34,357 nt of DNA from Lishizhenia tianjinensis (lineage in GTDB: Bacteria > Bacteroidota > Bacteroidia > Flavobacteriales_D > Crocinitomicaceae): positions 1-34,357 of the forward strand of contig CAMAQX010000004.1 in NCBI GenBank assembly GCA_945860455.1. The letters run 5' to 3'. Made by a program: the position numbers and the translations under genes. Numbering within the stretch: position 1 is the first letter of the stretch; every line of letters begins with the position of its first letter. Shown here one piece after another: positions 1 to 7,398 of this stretch. The notes below the pieces were generated by a model, which had not been told where the DNA came from, made no database searches, and saw only the letters and a list, made by a program, of their open reading frames with translations.

Positions 1-255
1 TCCAGCGGGTCTTTCAGCGGATGTATCAATCAAACAAACAACTTGACCTACTTTTACAACATCACCCTCCGCGGCTTTTAAAGTTATTATACCACTTGAT
101 TCAGCTGGTAATTCAAGCGTTGCTTTATCTGAATCGACTTCAGCAATAACCTGGTCTTTTTCAACATAATCTCCATCTGAAACTAACCAAGTTGCAATTT
201 CAACTTCTGAGATTGATTCTCCCGGGCTGGGAACTTTCATTTCAAGTACTGACAT
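1..255 (-). CDS. sucB: Dihydrolipoamide succinyltransferase (2-oxoglutarate dehydrogenase E2), N-terminal lipoyl domain, truncated by the window edge
   Basis: Minus-strand reading from ATG at 253-255 gives MSVLEMKVPSPGESISEVEIATWLVSDGDYVEKDQVIAEVDSDKATLELPAESSG..., with the lipoyl-lysine motif EVDSDKA; directly downstream of sucA. Not in the supplied ORF list. Confidence 0.93.
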   Translation of the reverse strand, partial: MSVLEMKVPSPGESISEVEIATWLVSDGDYVEKDQVIAEVDSDKATLELPAESSGIITLKAAEGDVVKVGQVVCLIDTSAERPAG

Positions 256-275
256 TGAATTTATTTTTTCTCTAA

Positions 276-3002
276 TTATTTAACTGGGACATTGACGTAA
301 CTGAATAACTGATCATATAATTTTCCTAATCGTTTTTCATGTAATTTTTTCGAACCTTCCGCACAAGCAGCAGAAGCGGGGCGGCAGATATCAATAAATG
401 GAATGTGTCTTAAACTCATCGCAATATGGGACCAAGCCCCCATGTTAGCTGGTTCTTCTTGTGCCCAAATTATATTTTTTGCATTCACATACTTTTTCAG
501 TATTGCTTCAATTTGGGTGACTGGGAGAGGGTATAATTGTTCGATTCGCACAAAGGCATAAGTATCAACTTCTAAAAAGTTTGCCTTTTCTTTCATTTCA
601 TAATAAAACTTACCCGAACAGAATACAAGCGTTTCTATTTTCAGTGTCTCAGCAGTTGAATCATCAATTAATTCTTGGAAGGAGCCAGAAGCCATTTCAT
701 CCAAAGTTGAAACTGCTGCAGGGTATCTCAAGAGCAACTTGGGAGAAAATACAACCAACGGTTTTCTAAATTCTCGTTTCAACTGTCTTCTCAACAAGTG
801 AAAATGATTCGCAGGAGTCGAGGTGTTTACAATTTGCATGTTATAATCTGCACATTGCTGAAGAAATCGTTCCATTCGGCCACTTGAATGCTCTGCTCCT
901 TGGCCTTCATAGCCATGAGGAAGAAGCATAACGAGTCCAGTTTGTGTAGACCATTTGTCTTCACCTGCAGAAATGAATTGATCAATCATGATTTGAGCAC
1001 CATTGAAGAAATCTCCGAATTGAGCCTCCCAAATTGTTAATCCATTTGGTGTTGCTAATGAATAGCCATATTCAAAACCAAGAACCCCATATTCTGACAA
1101 TATAGAATTGTAAATTTCGAATTTCGCCTGTTTATCAGAGAGTAAATTCAACGTAATTATTTCCTCCTCCGTATCCTCCGTTTTCACAACGGCATGTCGA
1201 TGAGAAAAGGTACCTCGTTCTACGTCCTGACCTGAAATCCGAACAGCATGACCTTCGTTCAGTAATGATGCATAAGCCAACATTTCAGCTGAACCCCAGT
1301 CTAATTTATCTTGTTTTATAGCATTTACTCGATCTTCAAAAATCTTAGCGATTTTTCTAAAATACTTTTTACCTTCAGGAAGCGTCGCTAATTTAACACC
1401 TAGTTCTAATAATGTTTTTTTATCAACTCCAGTTTTTGGGGAATCAATAAAATCCTCTGGTTTACTGTGTCTATACCCTTCCCACGAATGACTTAAAAAG
1501 TCATATACCAAGGCTTTATCTTGTGTTCGAGAAAAATCATACTCACTTTCTAAATAACTATTATATTCCCCCTCTATTTTTGCAGCTAATTCTTTAGAAA
1601 TAACTCCTTCTGTTTCCAATTGTTTAAAATAAATCTCTCTTGGATTCGGATGTGTAGCGATGATCTTATACAAATTAGGCTGTGTGAATTTAGGCTCATC
1701 CCCTTCATTGTGTCCATATTTGCGGTAGCATAATAAATCGATAAAGATATCTCTATTGAATTCTTGTCGATAGGCAATGGCCATTTCCATGGCTTGAACA
1801 ACCGCTTCTACATCATCACCATTCACATGAAACACAGGACACAAAGTAGTTTTTGCTACATCCGTACAATATGTTGATGAACGAGCATCCAAATAATTAG
1901 TAGTGAAACCGACTTGATTATTAACTACGATGTGAATTGTTCCCCCTGCTCGGTAACCGTCTAACTGAGCCATTTGAATGGTTTCATAAACAATTCCTTG
2001 TCCAGCTACAGCTGCATCACCATGAATAAGAACCGGACAAATTTTGGATTCTTGTTTTAATTCATGGTCTACCTTAGCCCGTGCTATTCCTTCAACTACA
2101 GTATTTACTGCTTCAAGATGCGAAGGATTAGGAGCCAATGTCAATCCAATGCGTTTTCCATTTTCTAAAGTCACATAAGAAGTAAAACCTTGATGGTATT
2201 TTACATCGCCATCAAACGGGCCATCTGAATCAAATTCTTTTCCTTCAAATTCAGAAAAAATATCTTTTGGTCTTTTTTCAAAAATGTTAGTCAATGTATT
2301 TAATCGACCCCGGTGAGCCATTCCCATAACAAAATACTCAACCCCTAAATCAGATCCTTTTTTTACTAAAGTATCAAGTGCTGGAATAAGCGCTTCTCCA
2401 CCTTCAATGGAAAATCGCTTTTGGCCAACAAATTTTTTACCTAAAAAAGACTCAAAAGAAGAGGCTTGATTCAATTTTTTATAAATTTCAATCTTTCGAT
2501 TGGTATCAATGTTCGGTCTATTCTTAAGTTCAATTTTATGTTTTATCCACTCAACCCTTTCCGGATCGCGCATATAGGCATATTCAATCCCAATTGACTG
2601 ACAATATGTTTGATCAAGGTGATGGATTATATCCTGCAAAGTGGATGGTCCAATTCCAATAATTTCTCCGGCCTGAAAAACCGTAATTAAATCAGAATCA
2701 GACAATTCAAAATTCTCGATGGATAAATCTGGCGTATATTTCCTTCTTTCTCTAACAGGATTTGTTTTTGTAAAAAGGTGTCCCCTAGAGCGGTAGCCGT
2801 TTACCAAATTGATAACACGAAATTCTTTTTGATAATTTTCTGGAACTGCACCCTCTGAATCGAAATTTGTTCGAGCAAAATCGAATCCTTCGAAGAATTT
2901 TTGCCAACCTATATCAACGCTTTCGTGATTTTGACTGTATTGCTTGTACAGATAGTCTATTGCGGTTACATCCGCGTTTCCAACGTATGAAATTTTGTCC
3001 AT
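276..3002 (-). CDS. sucA: 2-oxoglutarate dehydrogenase E1 component
   Basis: 908 aa; typical motifs such as VEYFVMGMAHRGRLNTL, HGDAAVAGQG, RKYGHNEGDEP, ERGTFSHRHAVV, PHGYEGQGAEHSSGR; followed by sucB. Confidence 0.98.
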   Translation of the reverse strand: MDKISYVGNADVTAIDYLYKQYSQNHESVDIGWQKFFEGFDFARTNFDSEGAVPENYQKEFRVINLVNGYRSRGHLFTKTNPVRERRKYTPDLSIENFELSDSDLITVFQAGEIIGIGPSTLQDIIHHLDQTYCQSIGIEYAYMRDPERVEWIKHKIELKNRPNIDTNRKIEIYKKLNQASSFESFLGKKFVGQKRFSIEGGEALIPALDTLVKKGSDLGVEYFVMGMAHRGRLNTLTNIFEKRPKDIFSEFEGKEFDSDGPFDGDVKYHQGFTSYVTLENGKRIGLTLAPNPSHLEAVNTVVEGIARAKVDHELKQESKICPVLIHGDAAVAGQGIVYETIQMAQLDGYRAGGTIHIVVNNQVGFTTNYLDARSSTYCTDVAKTTLCPVFHVNGDDVEAVVQAMEMAIAYRQEFNRDIFIDLLCYRKYGHNEGDEPKFTQPNLYKIIATHPNPREIYFKQLETEGVISKELAAKIEGEYNSYLESEYDFSRTQDKALVYDFLSHSWEGYRHSKPEDFIDSPKTGVDKKTLLELGVKLATLPEGKKYFRKIAKIFEDRVNAIKQDKLDWGSAEMLAYASLLNEGHAVRISGQDVERGTFSHRHAVVKTEDTEEEIITLNLLSDKQAKFEIYNSILSEYGVLGFEYGYSLATPNGLTIWEAQFGDFFNGAQIMIDQFISAGEDKWSTQTGLVMLLPHGYEGQGAEHSSGRMERFLQQCADYNMQIVNTSTPANHFHLLRRQLKREFRKPLVVFSPKLLLRYPAAVSTLDEMASGSFQELIDDSTAETLKIETLVFCSGKFYYEMKEKANFLEVDTYAFVRIEQLYPLPVTQIEAILKKYVNAKNIIWAQEEPANMGAWSHIAMSLRHIPFIDICRPASAACAEGSKKLHEKRLGKLYDQLFSYVNVPVK

Positions 3003-3025
3003 TCTACTGAATACTCTTAGGTTAA

Positions 3026-3033
3026 CAAAGTTA
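3026..3033 (-). promoter_or_regulatory. Putative Bacteroidota -7 element (TAACTTTG) for sucAB
   Basis: Exact TANNTTTG on the minus strand, ~24 nt upstream of the sucA ATG; no convincing -33 TTTG found. Confidence 0.4.
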
Positions 3034-3192
3034 CAGAATTAAACTTACTTTCACGTAAAAATTTGGATTTTTAGCACCAAGGCATTGTGGATAAGCCTAT
3101 ATTTTTTAATTATTCGAAATTGTAATCAAAAAAATGCATTAATTTTAGATTAGATGCAACTTTACAAAACAAAGAAGAGTCTACAAAATGAC

Positions 3193-3741
3193 ATGATGGA
3201 AGACATCGATCTGGTACAAGCCTGTTTGAAGGGAAATCCACGTGCTCAAAAAGCGTTGTTTGAAAAGTTTGCGGCGAAAATGTTTGCAGTTTGTCTTCGG
3301 TATATGAATAATCATGACGAAGCACAAGATGCATTGCAAGATGGTTTTGTAAAGATTTTTTCAAAACTCGTTGATTTTAAAAATGAAGGGGTTTTGGAAG
3401 GGTGGATTAGGCGAATTATTGTTAATACTTGCCTCGATGCGATTAGAAAAAATGCAAAAACCAAATTTGACGTTTCATTGGATGATGTAAGTTATAAATT
3501 AGACTATACAGATAATGGGATGCAATGGCTAGAAGTGGAAGAATTGATGAAATTAATTCAATCCATGCCAAATGGTTACAGGGTTATTTTTAATCTATAT
3601 GCCATTGAAGGTTATTCACATAAAGAGATTGGTGAAAAACTAGGCATCAATGAAAACACTTCAAAATCTCAATATTTACGTGCGCGCGCTTTTTTAAGAG
3701 AACGATTAGAAAAAATCGAATGGACAGAAAAGACACTATAG
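3193..3741 (+). CDS. RNA polymerase ECF-type sigma-70 factor
   Basis: MMEDIDLVQACLKGNPRAQKALFEKFAAKMFAVCLRYMNNHDEAQDALQDGFVKIF (region 2) and GYRVIFNLYAIEGYSHKEIGEKLGINENTSKSQYLRARAFLRERL (region 4). The ORF track starts at 3154; the ATG at 3193/3196 matches the family N-terminus better. Confidence 0.93.
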   Translation: MMEDIDLVQACLKGNPRAQKALFEKFAAKMFAVCLRYMNNHDEAQDALQDGFVKIFSKLVDFKNEGVLEGWIRRIIVNTCLDAIRKNAKTKFDVSLDDVSYKLDYTDNGMQWLEVEELMKLIQSMPNGYRVIFNLYAIEGYSHKEIGEKLGINENTSKSQYLRARAFLRERLEKIEWTEKTL

Positions 3742-4610
3742 AAGAATTGTTTAAGCAAAAACTAGCTGACCATCAAGTTTCGGTAAATCCGGAATTGTGG
3801 TCTTCTATTGCCTCAAAAATTCCTGCAGTAACCCCAGCAGCGATTGACGGCGGAATGACATTGGTAGCTAAAGCGATTATTGGGGTTGCAGTTGCAGCTT
3901 CTGTTGTTGGTCTTGGTTATTTAATTGCTGTTCAGAATGCAACCACAGAAAAGAACACTATTAGAATTCAAGAGAAAACAACTATCAAATACCAACCAGA
4001 AAAAACAAATTCAAATTCTTCAAATGATCAATCCTCAGTTCCAGTTATTAAGGATGATGGAAAGAAAAAAATAATTTCAATAGTTACGAATCCATCAACT
4101 TTAACTAGTTCTTTAATTTCAGAAACACTAACAGGAGCTGAAATAATTCAATCTGAGGTTCAAAAGCTAATTCCTCCAAGTAATGAGAAAGGCAATTCAT
4201 CTAACATTCCCGTTAACGAAGAATTGGCTGCAGAGAAAACAGAAAATAATGCATCAAATACGCTTGTAGCTCCTATTACTTCTGGAAAATCAAATGCAAT
4301 AATACAAGACTTGAAACCAACCGAAGGGAGTAGTTTAACTTTAGTATTGCCAAATATTTTCACGCCAAACGGGGATGGAAATAATGATGTATTAACTCTA
4401 GATGCTTCGACAATCAGTGATTTCAGTATTGTAGTTCTTAACTCTGCTGGAATAGTTGTTTATCAATCCAGTGATTCTTCATTTAGCTGGAATGGAACGC
4501 TGCCAACGGGAGATCCTGTTAATGAAGGCAATTTTATCTATTATGTTACAGGAAAAGATTCGGAGGGAAAACTAATATCCAAACATAGTAGGCTAGTTAT
4601 TAAACATTAA
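3720..4610 (+). CDS. Predicted membrane protein with anti-sigma-like N-terminus, one TM helix, and C-terminal CHU_C/T9SS type-B (gliding-motility-associated) domain
   Basis: N-term LFKQKLADHQVSVNPELWSSIASKI, TM ~3855-3932 (MTLVAKAIIGVAVAASVVGLGYLIAV), C-term LPNIFTPNGDGNNDVLTL...FSWNGTLPTGDPVNEGNFIYYVTGKDSEGK; overlaps the sigma gene by 22 nt. Confidence 0.85.
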   Translation: MDRKDTIEELFKQKLADHQVSVNPELWSSIASKIPAVTPAAIDGGMTLVAKAIIGVAVAASVVGLGYLIAVQNATTEKNTIRIQEKTTIKYQPEKTNSNSSNDQSSVPVIKDDGKKKIISIVTNPSTLTSSLISETLTGAEIIQSEVQKLIPPSNEKGNSSNIPVNEELAAEKTENNASNTLVAPITSGKSNAIIQDLKPTEGSSLTLVLPNIFTPNGDGNNDVLTLDASTISDFSIVVLNSAGIVVYQSSDSSFSWNGTLPTGDPVNEGNFIYYVTGKDSEGKLISKHSRLVIKH

Positions 4611-5462
4611 TTAGATTTCGTTAAATCTAAAAGTTTCTTTAACTCGCACTCCTTTTTCCGTGTGTTGAACCGTACAACATTCATTCACGCTGTCATGTTC
4701 TAAAAACAGTATGAATTCTTCGTCAGCCGCACGATTTAAAAAAGCCTCTTTCTCAGAAATTGTTATTAGCGGTCGGGTATCGTACCCCATAACATATGGC
4801 AAGGGAATATGTCCTACACTGGGAAGTAAATCTGCCATAAATACTATTGTTTTGCCTTTATATTTTATGTGAGGAATCATCATACTTTCCGTATGACCAT
4901 CAACAAATAAAACATCAATATCCTTGAAACAGTTATCGGTAAAATCAGCTGTTCGTTCCAAAAATTTCAGTTGTCCACTTTCCTGAATAGGAAGAATATT
5001 TTCAGTTAAAAATGAAGCTTTTTCTCTCGGATTAGGCTTTGTTGCCCATTCCCAATGGTTTTCAGTACTCCAGTAATTTGCCTGTTCAAATGCAGGTCGA
5101 TATGCTGATTTCGAATCATTCCATTCAATGGCACCTCCACAATGATCAAAATGCAAATGCGTTAAAAAAACATCTGAAATATCCTTTTTTGAAAAGCCTA
5201 GTTTTTGTAGATTTCCACTCAAGGAGTCTTCTCCATGCAGAAAATAATGGGAGAAAAACTTATCAGATTGTTTATTTCCGATACCTGTATCCACCAAGAT
5301 TAACTGGTTACCATCCTCAATTAACAAAGACCGCATTGCCCATGTACACATATTGAATTCGTCAGCTGGATTGGTTTTTTCCCAAATTGTTTTTGGAACT
5401 ACCCCAAACATAGCTCCTCCATCTAATTTGAAAAAGCCCGTATTTAGCACATGTATTTTCAT
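4611..5462 (-). CDS. MBL-fold metallo-hydrolase (lactonase-like subgroup)
   Basis: Motif VFLTHLHFDHCGGAIEW (HxHxDH), later FVDGHTESMMIPHI and FMADLLPSVGHI. Confidence 0.9.
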   Translation of the reverse strand: MKIHVLNTGFFKLDGGAMFGVVPKTIWEKTNPADEFNMCTWAMRSLLIEDGNQLILVDTGIGNKQSDKFFSHYFLHGEDSLSGNLQKLGFSKKDISDVFLTHLHFDHCGGAIEWNDSKSAYRPAFEQANYWSTENHWEWATKPNPREKASFLTENILPIQESGQLKFLERTADFTDNCFKDIDVLFVDGHTESMMIPHIKYKGKTIVFMADLLPSVGHIPLPYVMGYDTRPLITISEKEAFLNRAADEEFILFLEHDSVNECCTVQHTEKGVRVKETFRFNEI

Positions 5463-5471
5463 AGTTAAAGC

Positions 5472-5498
5472 AAAAAAAGGCCAACATGAAGTTAGCCT
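5472..5498 (-). terminator. Rho-independent terminator downstream of the 5523..6425 gene
   Basis: Minus strand AGGCTAAC-TTCAT-GTTGGCCT followed by TTTTTTTG; 8-bp stem with one G-U. Confidence 0.75.
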
Positions 5499-5522
5499 AG
5501 ATTTTAAAAAGAATTCTAAAGA

Positions 5523-6425
5523 TTAACGAACGTATATTTTCTTGGTAACTTGACCTTGATCAAAAATTGTTTGAACTTGGTAAATACCCGTTGTAATATC
5601 ATTCAACACTATTTGAGTGTTTACATCGTTAATTTTAACACTATAAACTACTCTTCCTTCTAGGGAAACTAATTTCACCTCCCCTCCAATTAAATCAGGA
5701 GTAACATTGATATTAATCTGATCTAACATCGGTTTAATAGATACTTTGTCATCAACAGAAACTTGATTTAATCCAGAAACAGATCCTTCACCAGCAAGTA
5801 TTTGTTCATCTGGATTAATATTATAGGCGTAATCGTGTATTGTCAATTTTAGACCTGTTGGATCTAGGGTATCCAAGCTTAGGCGCACCCAACCATAATT
5901 AATATTAGTTCCTGCCGAAAATTTCATTCCTAAAAATTTCTGACTAACGCCCAAAAATTCACCTTGATTGATGTTGTAAGTAATATTAAATGCTGGAACT
6001 GAAACCACACCTTTTACACCAAGTGCGGCAGATTGAGAACTAAAATTATTTGCAGAAGTAATGGCATCTCCCCCATTGAGCGCTGTAACCCCAAAGGTAC
6101 TGCTCGAACCAATAACTTGTCCTTGAACACCACCAAGTGGGCCAGGTACAGCGTTAGCTTGCGACCCATTATATACATAGGTAAACGGAATCCCCATATA
6201 AGTAGATGACCCATTGCCATTGAACGAGGCGACTTGGAAAGTAATATCAATTCCTGTATCCACATTCATATCAATTTCAAACGGCCCACTTGTTTTATCC
6301 AAAACCACATCTGGATTAACATCGGTGTATTGAATATTTTGAGCTGTCGCCAAACCACTCATCAATAAGGAACTTGCGACAGCTGAGTAAGACTTAATTT
6401 TCGGGGATGTAGATAATTTATTCAT
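5523..6425 (-). CDS. Secreted protein with T9SS type-A-like C-terminal sorting domain
   Basis: Signal peptide MNKLSTSPKIKSYSAVASSLLMSGLATAQ; YTDVNPDVVLD motif; C-term INVTPDLIGGEVKLVSLEGRVVYS...GIYQVQTIFDQGQVTKKIYVR. Confidence 0.85.
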   Translation of the reverse strand: MNKLSTSPKIKSYSAVASSLLMSGLATAQNIQYTDVNPDVVLDKTSGPFEIDMNVDTGIDITFQVASFNGNGSSTYMGIPFTYVYNGSQANAVPGPLGGVQGQVIGSSSTFGVTALNGGDAITSANNFSSQSAALGVKGVVSVPAFNITYNINQGEFLGVSQKFLGMKFSAGTNINYGWVRLSLDTLDPTGLKLTIHDYAYNINPDEQILAGEGSVSGLNQVSVDDKVSIKPMLDQININVTPDLIGGEVKLVSLEGRVVYSVKINDVNTQIVLNDITTGIYQVQTIFDQGQVTKKIYVR

Positions 6426-6440
6426 AAATAATGTATTAAA

Positions 6441-6466
6441 ACAAAAAAGGCGGAATTACTTCCGCC
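6441..6466 (-). terminator. Rho-independent terminator downstream of the 6489..7346 gene
   Basis: Perfect 7-bp stem ggcggaa/ttccgcc (6449-6455, 6460-6466), loop ttac, then TTTTTTGT on the minus strand. Confidence 0.85.
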
Positions 6467-6488
6467 TTCAAATATAATAAAAAAAATA

Positions 6489-7346
6489 TTACTTAACGTA
6501 AACTCTTTTGTTCACTGAACCTGATTCAAAATTTGCAGTAACTGAATAAATACCAGAATCAACTCCTTCGAAAGAAATTGTAGTATTAACATCAGAAATA
6601 GCGATTGTTTTAACCACTTGACCCGCCATGCTAACCATGGAAATTGAACCACCAATTAAATCTGGCGTAACATTGATAGTTGCATCATTTAATGTAGTTT
6701 TGATTGTAACTTTATTTTCAACGGAAACATCTTCAATTCCAGCAGTTTGACAAGTATTAATAGTTGCACCTGGAGTTGCATTGAATGCATATTCTTTCAC
6801 TGTAATTGTTTCAGCATTGGCGGCAACAGAAAGTTTAACCCAAGCATAATGAGTTCCAGAAGTAGCAGTAAATTTAACACCTAAGTATTTGTCCGTAGCA
6901 CCTAAGAAAGGAGTTGTTGTGGAAGTAAAAGGTACTGTTCCGTTAATTAATGCGGCATATCCAAAGTTTCCGTAAGTATCAGTTCCAAATGTTGCAGCAG
7001 CAGAAACAGCAACACCACAATTCAACGCTGCAGCCATAGTTGCAGTATCAGCAGCAATGATTGCGTTTGCAGCAGGTATTGCAGCATAAGCTAATGCACC
7101 CTTATATGTGAAGCTTGAAGTAGCTCCTTCAATGTGAGCAACACCAAATGCGATATCCGGAGTAGCATCATTATTAAAATCAATAGCATAAGGATTTATT
7201 AACGTAGTATTTGAGTCTACAACCACGTCTGGATTTACATCCATATAGGTAATTTGAGCATTAGCAGCGCCTCCGGCTACAATTGCGCCAGCAACAGCTG
7301 TGTAACCAGCTAATTTAGACTTGTTGATTGAGGTAGTTTTTTTCAT
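6489..7346 (-). CDS. Secreted protein with T9SS type-A-like C-terminal sorting domain, paralogue of the 5523..6425 product
   Basis: Signal peptide MKKTTSINKSKLAGYTAVAGAIVAGGAANAQ; YMDVNPDVVVD; INVTPDLIGGSISMVSMAGQVVKT...GIYSVTANFESGSVNKRVYVK. Confidence 0.85.
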   Translation of the reverse strand: MKKTTSINKSKLAGYTAVAGAIVAGGAANAQITYMDVNPDVVVDSNTTLINPYAIDFNNDATPDIAFGVAHIEGATSSFTYKGALAYAAIPAANAIIAADTATMAAALNCGVAVSAAATFGTDTYGNFGYAALINGTVPFTSTTTPFLGATDKYLGVKFTATSGTHYAWVKLSVAANAETITVKEYAFNATPGATINTCQTAGIEDVSVENKVTIKTTLNDATINVTPDLIGGSISMVSMAGQVVKTIAISDVNTTISFEGVDSGIYSVTANFESGSVNKRVYVK

Positions 7347-7366
7347 AAGCTTATAAATATTTTTAG

Positions 7367-7398
7367 TAAAAATACAAAAAAAAAAGTTTAACTACAAA
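7367..7398 (-). promoter_or_regulatory. Putative Bacteroidota promoter for the 6489..7346 gene
   Basis: Minus strand TTTG (7395-7398) - 20 nt - TATTTTTA (7367-7374), one mismatch to TANNTTTG; overlaps the stop of the upstream gene. Confidence 0.4.

Noticed and set aside
1586-1801. Minus-strand 71-aa ORF in sucA
   Set aside because: Alternative frame inside a well-supported sucA coding sequence.
3110-3364. Minus-strand 84-aa ORF
   Set aside because: Antisense to the start of the sigma factor gene; composition not protein-like.
5039-5356. Plus-strand 105-aa ORF
   Set aside because: Antisense to the MBL-fold hydrolase, whose HxHxDH frame is clearly the coding one.
6014-6265. Minus-strand 83-aa ORF within the first T9SS cargo gene
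   Set aside because: Same-strand, out-of-frame shadow of a convincingly coding frame.
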